This document shows positions 54,547 to 64,000 of a stretch of 64,000 bases of DNA, piece after piece. Numbering within the stretch: the first letter of the stretch is position 1; every line of letters begins with the position of its first letter. The notes below the pieces were generated by a model. That model had not been told where the DNA came from. It saw only the letters and a list, made by a program, of their open reading frames with translations, and made no database searches. A program made the position numbers and the translations under genes. Source of the DNA: Endothia cerciana (Eukaryota; Ascomycota; Sordariomycetes; Diaporthales; Cryphonectriaceae); the NCBI GenBank assembly GCA_026119935.1, contig JALRMH010000018.1, positions 372,001-436,000 on the forward strand. The letters run 5' to 3'.

Positions 54547-55482
54547 TCACGCATCGTTAGTCTTCGTTCCTCCCGATGTACCGCCTCGGATCTGTTCTCG
54601 GACCTCCTCTAGGCTGAAATGGTTGCCCAAGGCCACTAAGGGAGAGTCTGGGTTAGAGATCATTCTAGATAAACAAAGGCGTGAGTCTGGGAGCAGATGA
54701 TGCTCACATCTATCGAAAAGAAAGTATGACGTGACCAGCAAGATGGGCAATGCTATCATCGTGGACGTCCACTTCCGCGCAGCCTGCTTGTATTCAGGGC
54801 TGTTAGTGTCGACCTTAGGCTTTGGATTGCTTGGTGCCGGAGGCGGGATTGCTCTGGATGTCGGTACCGGAGACGGTGATGATGTCGGATTTAAGGCGGG
54901 TGCCGCGGGTGCTTTCGATGTGCTCGAGGCTGGTTCTTGCCGTGACGGGTCAAAGCGTGTCGAGCTGAGGGTATCCTTTGCTTGTGGCTGTTGTGGAGGA
55001 GCGAAAGCCACTGGCCCTGCTACCTCCTTGGGTATCGAGGCTGGAGCGGCAGCCACCGGAGCAATTTTGGCAGCAGCCGGTGTACTGGTCTTGGGCGCCG
55101 CCGCCTTCTTCCCCGTCGCCGAGGACTTTGCATCTGCGCCTGTGCTGGCTGCCGACTTGGCCTTCGGTGCTCGTGTCTTCCTGGCCGTCTTTGTCTCCTC
55201 CATGTCTTGGTCCGGAGCAGGGGTGGCTTTGGTAACAGCTTTCTTCGTCTTTGTCCCGACACTGGCCTTGGGCACCTTTCCCTTGGATGATGGCGCAGCC
55301 GTCTCCTTCGTGGCCTCTTTCATTGCCTGCGCCTTCTTCGGTCTTGTAGTAGAGACCTGCCGTACGCACTGCCAGATGGGAGCAGTGAGAAGAGCTCCTG
55401 CGGGCGCGCCGACCGGGCCGACCTTCATCCAGCTGCCCCCGCACCTCGACAGCACCTGTGTTCCGAATCTGACCCGTGACAT
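54547..55482 (-). CDS. Putative mitochondrial single-pass membrane protein
   Basis: Exons 55482-54708 and 54635-54547 give 287 aa. The 72-bp intron is in frame and stop-free. Removing it creates the block SYFLFDRLALG, matching the membrane-anchor end of a conserved fungal mitochondrial protein family. The Arg/Ser-rich N-terminus (first ~45 residues, no acidic residues) looks like a mitochondrial presequence ending near VSTTRP. The middle is a long Ala/Pro/Lys/Ser low-complexity region. A conserved AARKWTSTMIALPILLVTSYF gives the one membrane helix. Function unknown. Confidence 0.72.
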   Translation of the reverse strand: MSRVRFGTQVLSRCGGSWMKVGPVGAPAGALLTAPIWQCVRQVSTTRPKKAQAMKEATKETAAPSSKGKVPKASVGTKTKKAVTKATPAPDQDMEETKTARKTRAPKAKSAASTGADAKSSATGKKAAAPKTSTPAAAKIAPVAAAPASIPKEVAGPVAFAPPQQPQAKDTLSSTRFDPSRQEPASSTSKAPAAPALNPTSSPSPVPTSRAIPPPAPSNPKPKVDTNSPEYKQAARKWTSTMIALPILLVTSYFLFDRCEHHLLPDSRLCLSRMISNPDSPLVALGNHFSLEEVREQIRGGTSGGTKTNDA

Positions 55483-56309
55483 CTTAAAAAGTGTCTCTTA
55501 TCGAACCGTTCCGTTCCGTCGTAGGGGGCGGTGTGTCCAATTCCAAGCTCGAACTTCCGATGGGAACCCGGTGTCGTTGTTAAATCCTTGGACGAATAAT
55601 CTGCGGAGATGGAGACAAGCGAGCGACGATTGTTCGAAGGTGGTGTTCGATGGTCAGCCCGAGGATCGGTTCAGAGTCATATTGGGTCGCATGAGAGCGA
55701 GACGCGAACCCCTGCTTGGAATGGCCGGCTTAGGGAGCATCACATGCAGATGACTCGCAGATTGGCTGGCCGTCGCGTATGCGCTTGAGCAGGACGCGCC
55801 GCGTCGGAAGATTAGATTCATGCGCTGCAGAGGTGGATGCGGCGGGATCCCTGGGATATGGGGGATTAGAAGGGTCTGCAGGGGAAGGGGTCTGCCCCCA
55901 TTTACTCCCTGTTGTCCTGAGGTTGTCTACCCGCCGACACCCGATCGCAGCGTCAACACAAGCTCATCAGCTCATCACAGGCATGAATAGCGTTGTCTGT
56001 TTTCTTTCGGATTCTTCCGAATCTTCATCATTGACCTACAGAAATATGCGTGTATGCGGGCCTGCCTCGCACATTTCCCCGGTATCATGCTCGACCACGG
56101 ACCGATGTGCCCTTCGTGGGCGGCATGGATTTGAGGAAGTCCCAGGCCTCGCCCGCGTCCTCCAGAGTAGCCTTGCCCTGCGGTCCAAGCCTTTGGATCT
56201 GTTCTGCCCCCTGTAGCTCATGCCATAAATCATATCGCGGTGCGTTCTTCGCGGCTGCTTTCTGGTTGAAGATGTTCGCACGGTGTTAACACTGGCGTCG
56301 CCTCACGGC
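55483..56309. other. Spacer without a supported gene
   Basis: Only overlapping short frames without motifs are present between the mitochondrial-type gene start and the 3' end of the reductase. Confidence 0.55.
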
Positions 56310-57743
56310 TCACTTGAGTTCTTTGACCTCGACCACGAGTTTTCCTACGGGTATGTCAGCTCAGGTGCATTGAAGGCGCCATGGGACGGAAGGACAGGGT
56401 CTCCTGGGCTCCTGTACCTGTATTGGCGCCCCTGAAGAGGTTCACCAAGGCAAATTCCGCCTGCTGTAGGCCGCCCTTCACAATGGTGTTCTTCGACTTG
56501 ATCTTCCCCTCGGACACCCACACAGCCAACTGCTTGGCCGCTTCTGGCCAGTCTGCGGCATAATCGATGACGATGAAGCCCTCCATGCTGTTCTTTCGTC
56601 AGCTACAAAGCAGACTGCTGGATCAAGGAGTACTCACCGCAGCCGGAACGATGTGATCAACCCAAGGTTCTGAATTACCGGGTCAGCATCCGCTCGTCTA
56701 CCTATCACCTTTCGGGTGATCTCACCTTGAAGGACTGCACTGCCGCGTCCCCGTCGTTGTTGTAAGCGCTGATAGCTTCGGTAGTGTTAGTCGAGTCCTC
56801 CCGCCCCGGTCATCGCCGCTACTCACATCCACACGCCACCATACGGCCGCGAAGCTTGGCCTGACCCAAGGCAAGGTCAAGTATCTCACCACCGACTGTA
56901 ACCGCGTCAGCTTCGGCCGCTGATCGAGTCTGTTTTTGTACCCACCATTATCCCAGTACATGTCGATTTTATCCTACGAACCTGATCAGCACACGCACCA
57001 TGACACGGCTCGACAGAATGTAGGATCCCTCCTACCTTCGTTGCCTCGATGAACTGCTCACGGAAATCGGGGTCCTTGTAGTTAAGAGCCACGTCAAAGC
57101 CGAGCTCCCTCAGCCAGGCGCATTTCTCCTTGGTGCCCGCGGTGCCGACCACGCGGCAGCCCTTGAGCTTGCAAATCTGCCCTACGATCGAGCCCGTCGC
57201 ACCCGCCGCTCCCGAAACGACCACCAGCTCGCCAGCCCTGGGCCGGCCAATCTTCTCCAGACCCAGGTACGCCGTCAAGCCGGTCGTCCCTACGGCACCA
57301 AGTAGGTCAGGCATCTCTATGCCAGGCAACCGCGGTGCGGGCATAACCTCCCGTGGGCCAACCTTCGCAATCTCCCGCCAGCCGGTGAAGCCCGTTGCCC
57401 AGTCGCCGACCTTGAATGTTGGGTTCTTGGACGCAAGAACAATACCGGCTCCGACGCTCCGCATCGTCTCACCGATCTGCAGCGGTGGCAGGTACCCAGG
57501 CCTGTCTGCTCCACATACATTAGCAGTGCCCAGTTCCTGACTCGGCGCACTCGGCTTGCCTTTCAGCCACACCCTCATCGAGGGGTCGAGGCCGATGTAG
57601 TGTGTCTCGAGTAAGACATCACCATCTTGTAGGTCTGCCTCGGTAGGCGCAGGGCTGGCCTCCGCGCGGAAGGTCTCCCCAGGCACAATCTCTCCTGTCG
57701 GCCTCTTCGCGAAGATGTACGACAGGCTCTTGACCTCGGCCAT
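56310..57743 (-). CDS. NADP-dependent zinc-less MDR reductase (PTGR/leukotriene B4 dehydrogenase-like)
   Basis: Eight exons, 5' to 3': 57743-57560, 57505-57036, 56973-56946, 56895-56827, 56775-56726, 56669-56638, 56587-56418 and 56344-56310. They sum to exactly 345 codons plus stop, the normal family length. The first intron (57559-57506) is GC-AG, with donor G|GCAAGC and a TGCTAATG branch region. Its removal deletes 18 residues that interrupt the family block WLKDRPGYLPPLQIGETM. The cofactor motif SGAAGATGSIVGQI follows, then DKIDMYWDNVGGEILD assembled from three exons, MVACGSISAYN and the terminal KLVVEVKELK. These enzymes reduce alpha,beta-unsaturated carbonyls with NADPH. The Met at 57743 was chosen because the longer frame starts with TTG. 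Confidence 0.85.
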
Positions 57744-60700
57744 GATTCTGTTCAAGTCGTCCTTCGGGCCGAGCAGTGGCTGGAGAATGTCACACGAAGT
57801 CCTCAGAAATCACGTCTGCGGACGAACATGGACGACTCGGACCAGACAACAACTGTACGTGCGACGTAGGGGGGTTGGGTATATACCCCGGGGCCAGACG
57901 AGCTAACAAAGACCGCCCCATCTTCTCATGGCGTTCCGCGGCGCAATTATTTTCGATGCCTCCGGCCTATGGCTCAGCCCAGAGTCCCGCGGTCCTTTGG
58001 ACGCCAGAGGCCCTACAGCCGAGGCACTTTGTATGTTAGTCGGCCCACTGGGCGCAAAATCAGACTGAAATGGCAACCATCCCGGCCGGACCGGACTGTG
58101 GTTCCACGACATCGGTGGATGCGGACACCGGCTGTGCATTTTCGAGCCCGCTCCCGGTCGGTCGAGAGCCTCGAAAAGGAAGAGTCGGCCGTGACAACTC
58201 ACCCCAGATGACATATCGATTACGACTGGCCCATCCCACGGGCTTGTGAAGGGCAGCTGTATTTAGAACCAACGGGGGGGCTAGAGTAGCGTCTCATCGC
58301 ATCACTGGCCTCGGAAGCGGAAGCGGGCCCTGTCCCTGCCGGTCAAGTCATGTCAGGCAGAAGAGACTTGGTCATTGAATGGCGTGCGGCAGTGGGGCTC
58401 GGCCGACTTGCCGCCGTCCTGAGCTGCCAGCTCCGTTCTTGCATGCGGTCGGCCTCCCCGACGCGCTCGCTGCCGACACGGGGCTGAGCCAACAGGCAGA
58501 AGGGGACGCTGCGTCTCAAGCTTGAAGGTTCGCGGATGGAGTCAGGCCAGTATTTTGGGCAAACCCCCCCCCCCCAGGCTGTTCAAGGTTTCAAATCCTC
58601 CAAGAGCCCATGGCAGCATGGCGATCACCTCCGGGGCGCCCGGCGAAGTCACAATGCGCCCACCGCTGTCTCGGAGATCGTCTCGATCGAGGAAATCCTC
58701 CCTAGTATCGCCGATGCGGGCGGTGCGGCCTGCATTGGACGAGTCTCCCCTCTGCCGGAACTTTTGGCCGCTGGCGCCGACGACCAACGCTGTGAAAGAC
58801 CGCTCTGTTCTTAGACTTTTGTCCTCCTGCCTCTTCAGCGTGTCGTCGTCCATACGCTGGACCTCAGTTGGCACTTCGGCCCGCGCCGAGCGGCCTTCCT
58901 CGAGGAGTATGCAGCCAACGGTCGAGGCCTGAAGGTTCCAGGATTGCTCCGCCTGACGTCGTCGGTTCACTCCCTCCGGGGTCGGAAGTCCTTTGCTTCA
59001 ACCCTTGCTTCAAACTTCCCGCCGCAAAGAGCAGTGCGCGAGGGGACAACACTTCGTCCTGAAACTTTCCAGCACCATCTTGGAATGTCTCTTGGCCGGG
59101 TCTTCGTCCGCAACTCCGATATCATGAAATCTGCGCAACATCCAGCCCCGATTTCCTATCAATAGCAATGCAATGCAATGCAATGCCCGTGTTCTTCAAG
59201 GGCCATCGGTCTCTAGCGGTCATCTTTGGAAGGGCCCTTTCCTTTCACAGACTCGTGGCACTGATAAGAACCACAACTGATCCTGTTCCACACACCCCCA
59301 GGTCTAGGCCCGGGCTATCATCAAGATTCGAATTTGGCGCTCCGCTGTGATTTGTGGCAGCTGGGTGTATGAACGTGGACATTGTAGTAGCGGCTCCCGC
59401 TGTCGCCGTCGAGTTCGATGGCGGAGAGGACGCTGTTACAATTATCATCGCCGCGGGCGTCTATGTAATGGTTCCGATGTGGGGACGACGCCATCGCGGA
59501 GATTCTCGACTCAGCAGCACCTGGGATCCACTGCAAAAATCTGACAGTCGCCTTCCCTCCCGAGCACAATCGTCTCGCCTGTCGACTATCAGGACTGGGC
59601 AGAATGGTCGTCCCTCGCGCCGAGGACCTGCATGAACCAGAGGCTGGTCATCTCATAGATGGTGCGTTTGTCTGATGCGCAACCACACTGGAACCTTAGG
59701 AATATGTTGTTGGAACTGTGGGGGTAGTCTCCTGGATGGCTCTTGCGCTCGCGCAAATCAGGTAATATGCACGCCAGCAACGCCATGTTGGGCATCCCCC
59801 GTTCGTCAAGCCATGCTGACAGGTGAGCATGGTTTTGATAAGAAGTTAGATGTCAAGACGCGTTCGAGAGGGCAGATTGTTGTACTGGATTGGACCTTGG
59901 CTTCCAGATCCGGTTTCAGGTCTTTTGAAACAGACCGTTGATCGTGGGTGTTCAAGAGTGGTAGGAAATGCCTTTGCACCCGCAGAACTGGCGAGTGTAG
60001 CGATCTATGGTGAGAGATCATCGTGAAGTTCCATCTGGAAACGATGAAGAGCTTCTCTTCGAACGGATGCTTCGAGCAACTCTTTGCTGGCTGCGGCTAC
60101 GAAGGTAACGGACCCCCGACAGGCCAACCAGAATCTGAAGCGGACGGTTCCCCGGCGTGGAGTCACTACCGGATACATGACAAGCGCCAAGGCACAGCAC
60201 GTCGATATTCCCAACCTTGTCCCAGGTACGCGCCCGGGCAGAGAATGGTCGGTTGATGTCTCAGAGTCTGCCGGACTCTCCTGGCCAAGGCCAGCACCTG
60301 GAAGTGAATGAACAATGACGGCGCACCATTGGTGAACCCGGACGTTGTAGAGCCCTTGTCGAGTTTGGGAGGAAACGGAGGCCAATCGTCCGCTCGGCCT
60401 ATCTAAGAAATTCCCATTATTCGTTGGGGCCACGGGCGACATTCAAGATGTTCCTGGTGCCGCCTGGGGGCCGCCTGGGGGCCGCAACCTCGAGCTGCAG
60501 CCTCGGGAAGGGGTCTGTCCAAAAGGCAAAGACAAGGGTGCACCGCCGAGGACCTTTCAGACGCAGACCGAGCAAAGCTTTTGCAGTTCTCATCATACAT
60601 CACACTTCCATGATGGTGTCCACAGGCCCCTCCAGTCCATCGACAAATGCGGAAGTTCGTGGCCTCTCGGCCCGCTCCGGGCTGTCGTACTACGTACAGT

Positions 60701-61013
60701 GCACCAATCATAAAGCGAGCGCTTCAAGAATTAATCACGAGTCAATCTGTCGTCTCCAAACCCCCCAAAAGATGGGGAAGGTTAACCGAATATAGTGGTT
60801 CATGCGCCTCGGATGGCCGCCAAGGTTGACCCCAACCGCCATTGTGGTGCCCTGACTGGTTCACGATGGCATCACACAACCGGGAAAAAACCGACATGGG
60901 GCTGAGGTCGCACTCGGGCAGAGAATACCGAAGCCGATGGATGGGATAAGAAGACAAGTGCACCCAGGGCCGCTACCATGGACATTTTCATGCGGGTAAA
61001 CAAGCTCTGAACG
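57744..61013. other. Long spacer without a supported gene
   Basis: 3.3 kb of moderately GC-rich DNA with many overlapping open frames on both strands and no family motif. A 10-base C run is near 58566-58575 and a short ATGCA iteration near 59166-59185. The longest frame (58970-58542, minus, 142 codons) is not called. Confidence 0.5.
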
Positions 61014-62590
61014 ATGGCGCACATCGTCAGCCTCGTCGCTGTCCTCACGGTGGGCGCACAGCTGGTGTCCGCCGTCACATTTGCAGTGCCTACGAAGACC
61101 GGCAGCGGCGGATACGCATATGCGTCGCTGGCACCGGCACCAGTCGGCGTCTCGTGAGTACCAATGCATGATTCGCAACATGCCGTCCACTCCTTGTGCA
61201 TATAGAGCCTGATTCTTCGATAGTTTCGAGTTCTTTGCCTTTCCCTCCTACTTCACTAACGTGACTGCCACGACACAATGCCTCACCAACTGGGAGGCCC
61301 TGACTGGAACCTGGCCGCCAATACGCATTGGAGGAACGACTCAGGACCGAGCGTTATATGACCCTACTACCTCGGCGTATGTCGTCTACACCGTTGCGGA
61401 TGCTACCGATGCTCCGGACGGCTTGACCTTCGGGTCTAGCTTCATGACCCTAGCTGGAAAGTATGAAGGCAGTGTGGTGCTCGGTCTGGATCGTGGCAAG
61501 GACAACATCACCAATACGATTGCTGCGGCCAGGGTTGCTGTCTCCGAGATGGGTAATCTGTTGGCCATCGAGCTAGGGAATGAGCCTGAGTGTGGGTGCG
61601 CATCTGCCCTCATCTTGTGACGGCTGTAAGCTCACCATGGGTGATGTGCTAGATTGGGCCGGAGATAATCAGCCCATTGCATCGGGGACATGGGACCCAG
61701 CGACAGACGCCGCCTCGCAGGACAGTTGGGACATCGAGGTAGGCAGCGCCATTGGGGAGACCGATATCATCCAGGCCGGCAACTCGAACTCGGCGCCGCC
61801 GACGTGGGGAGCAGCGGAGCTCATCGCGACGGAGAACGCCACGGCCAAGCAGTACGTTGCCACGTACGCACACCACAGCTACCCTGGTGGCACGGTCGAG
61901 AGCCTCATGGGCCACTCGGATATCGTGAGCAACCTTGCGCAGTTCCCCAATGACATAGCTGCCGCCGTGGACGTCGGGAAGCCATATGTCCTGGGTGAGA
62001 CAAACTCTGTCTCCGGAGGCGGTGCGGCGACCGTCTCCCCGACCTTCGGCGCCGCCCTCTGGACGCTCGACTATACCGTCCGCGCGGCCTACCTCAACAT
62101 CACGCGGACGTACTTCCACCACGGTACGATCGGCAACTGCTACTACTGCTTCTGGGGCCGCTACGACATGGGCGCCCCTTACTATGGCGCCACCGCGGCC
62201 GTCGCCTTCCTCGCCGGCGGCTCGCACCTGACCGCCCTTGACACGGGAAGCACTGACTACGCCGGATACGCGACGTTCGACTCCTCGGGAAAGCCCCTGC
62301 GGGTGCTGCTGTACAACTCGGACTACTTCGACGGGACCGGGACGCGGAGCAGTACGTCGTTTGTGCTCGCGGGACTGAGCGCGAGCAGTGTCCGGGCGAA
62401 GAGGTTGACAGCCGCGAACGCGCTATCGAGGCAGGACGAGGGCGGCAATCCGTCGTGGGGCGGGCAGTCCTATGCAAATGGGACGTGTGTGGTGGGTGGC
62501 ACGGAGACGTACGAGACGACGGCTGTGTCAAGCGGCCAGGCGACATTCGCAGTGGCGGCGAGTGAGGCATTGGTGATCTACTTGCAGTAA
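61014..62590 (+). CDS. Secreted GH79-family glycoside hydrolase (beta-glucuronidase/heparanase-like)
   Basis: Exons 61014-61153, 61224-61591 and 61653-62590 (481 aa), all introns GT-AG. A signal peptide covers residues 1-20. The catalytic TIM barrel opens with VGVSFEFFAFPSYF, split by intron 1, and then IRIGGTTQDRA. The acid/base glutamate is E167 in GNEPE, intron 2 interrupting right after it. The candidate nucleophile is E285 in VLGETNS. A C-terminal beta-sandwich follows, ending in a typical VIYLQ. The enzyme would act outside the cell on glucuronide-containing glycans such as arabinogalactan side chains. Both catalytic residues are present. The exact substrate cannot be told. Confidence 0.88.
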
Positions 62591-64000
62591 TTGGACTAGT
62601 GATTGCACCTCAACGGCTGGCTTGGAGGACATGGTGAAATTGTTGTGTTAGATCAACTAAAGAACGAAGACACAATCAAACCTCGAGAACGAAGCCATTA
62701 CGCCTACCATGTTCAAGAGGCCAGACTCTATTGAAAGATCATGAAAATTCCCAGCATTTGAATACGGAGTACACCTCATGATAACATCTCAAATGCAGGT
62801 CGGCGTTCGGCAGAGATCCCCATAACAGAGCATCATCACCTCGAAGTTATGATTGACCCAATCGCAGTAGCAGCGCTTTATCGCTAATATTCGACTACAG
62901 TACAGATTAATCTCTATTAGACCAGATTAGCTTACAGCGCAACACCCCAAGTTTGGAAAAGGACGGCTCCATTGACTAATCCTCACTGACTCCAGCAGGC
63001 TCGAGAATTGACCATACCAAGTCGAAGGACGTTGTGCCTCTGGTTGCAACAGCACATGCGCGTAGCAACTCAGCCACTCAGTATAGTGAACTGTGTTATA
63101 GCAAGCATAGTAGTTGGCGAGCTTGTTGTGTTATTGCAATTATCTTATCAGGCCGGCGAAGTAGCCGCAGCAGCCATGGGTATGTAACTATAGTCTGCGG
63201 GAAGGCAATGACCGCGGTGAGAGGTTTCATTTGAACAGATGGTTGTTCTTCGATAATGCAAATAGCATGTATTTTTGGACAATCGGGAACTCGCGACCAG
63301 AGTTTAGAAGGGGGAGGAAAATTGGAAAGGGGGGGGAAGAGGGTGTAGGTCTGGTGTTCTGTCGCTGGGTAGAACACTTTACGAATCCACGGAGGCTCAC
63401 CGGGCCTTTTATAAATGCGAATGTCTTGTGACACTGCAAAGTCGCAAAAGAAGTTCGCACCTTCATCTCGCACCTCTACTGGGTGCTTATATGCATCCAG
63501 AGCTTCGGGGAGCTATTAACTTGATGGGCCAAAAAAAAAAAAAAATTAGCTCGTCCTCACTGCACATTTTGAGCGGATGGATGAAGCCTCACATGATCGA
63601 TTTCGTAAATTCTAGGCATAATATCACGACACCCCTATACAGGCATATAGAGAATCTATATGACGGAGACTTCACTGGCTCAGTATGCTCAACTTTGGGA
63701 TTGTACCTCGCAGTATGGTGACACCTCGCAGCGAATACTAGACTTAATTTAGACTTCAGAGGTAGATGAGGCCCGGACTAGCCTAGCTGGGTTCGAGAAG
63801 GGAAAAGGCCATTCGCCTGCTTTCAAATGCATTTCCCCTCAAGGTATCCAAGGAGTCTGTCCGCTTTTCAAACGATTGGGGTTGAGGCCTTGGGAATAGC
63901 CCTTTACAGCCCTGCTGGTGGTAATTAATTATGTACTTGTTCCCGATCCCTGCCATCATATCCCAGTGATGCCCGTTACTCTTCTTATGTATGGTTTCAT
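62591..64000. other. Right-end spacer without a supported gene
   Basis: Short frames at 63096-63473 and 63428-63721 lack motifs. A 14-15 base A run is near 63531-63545. Confidence 0.55.

Noticed and set aside
54149..54700. Open frame with a hydrophobic stretch, plus strand.
   Set aside because: Runs antisense into the mitochondrial-type gene and resembles no family; coding status unsupported.
58542..58970. 142-codon open frame with a VVGASG string.
   Set aside because: The string alone is not a dinucleotide-binding fold; flanking residues do not fit any family I know.

Overview
The window is nuclear DNA of a filamentous ascomycete (Pezizomycotina). Nearly all confident genes carry short (about 50-100 bp) spliceosomal introns, and there are two Zn2Cys6 regulators and a non-reducing iterative polyketide synthase. 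CCCTAA-type telomere-like units and AT-rich relics that look mutated by RIP are also present. The species cannot be named from the sequence; a Sordariomycete is a reasonable guess.

Left part (1-24.3 kb): a secondary-metabolite cluster of eight very GC-rich genes in four head-to-head pairs. They are laccase / FAD monooxygenase, glutathione S-transferase / cupin protein, MFS exporter / NAD(P)H-FMN reductase, and Zn2Cys6 regulator / non-reducing PKS (SAT-KS-MAT-PT-ACP-ACP-TE). Apart from the FMN reductase, this is the gene set of the oosporein cluster of Beauveria (OpS1-OpS7). The inferred pathway has the PKS make orsellinic acid, the FAD enzyme hydroxylate it with decarboxylation, the cupin enzyme oxidise the ring again, and the laccase couple two rings to a bibenzoquinone. 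The GST and exporter would protect and export, and the Zn2Cys6 protein would switch the cluster on. The flavin reductase is an added redox gene. AT-rich repeat debris lies between the pairs: an internally deleted pogo/Fot-like transposon with terminal inverted repeats, a 1.3 kb segment bounded by 42-bp direct repeats, two diverged copies of one dispersed repeat on either side of the regulator gene, and short interstitial telomere-like DNA. A decayed FAD-oxidase fragment lies just beyond the PKS.

Right part (24.3-64 kb): ordinary, less GC-rich genes separated by long spacers. In order they are an acyltransferase-3 membrane protein, a TPR-SET protein, a second Zn2Cys6 regulator, an amino-acid/auxin-permease-type transporter, a short-chain dehydrogenase, and a secreted royal-jelly/yellow-like protein. 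Then come a secreted purine-nucleoside-permease-type protein, a small conserved-looking protein, a DHA1 multidrug transporter, a mitochondrial-type membrane protein, a PTGR-like reductase with eight exons (one GC-AG intron), and a secreted GH79 glycosidase. Nothing indicates that these genes belong to the cluster.

All exon boundaries were read by eye from splice sites, frame and family motifs. No transcript or database evidence was available.
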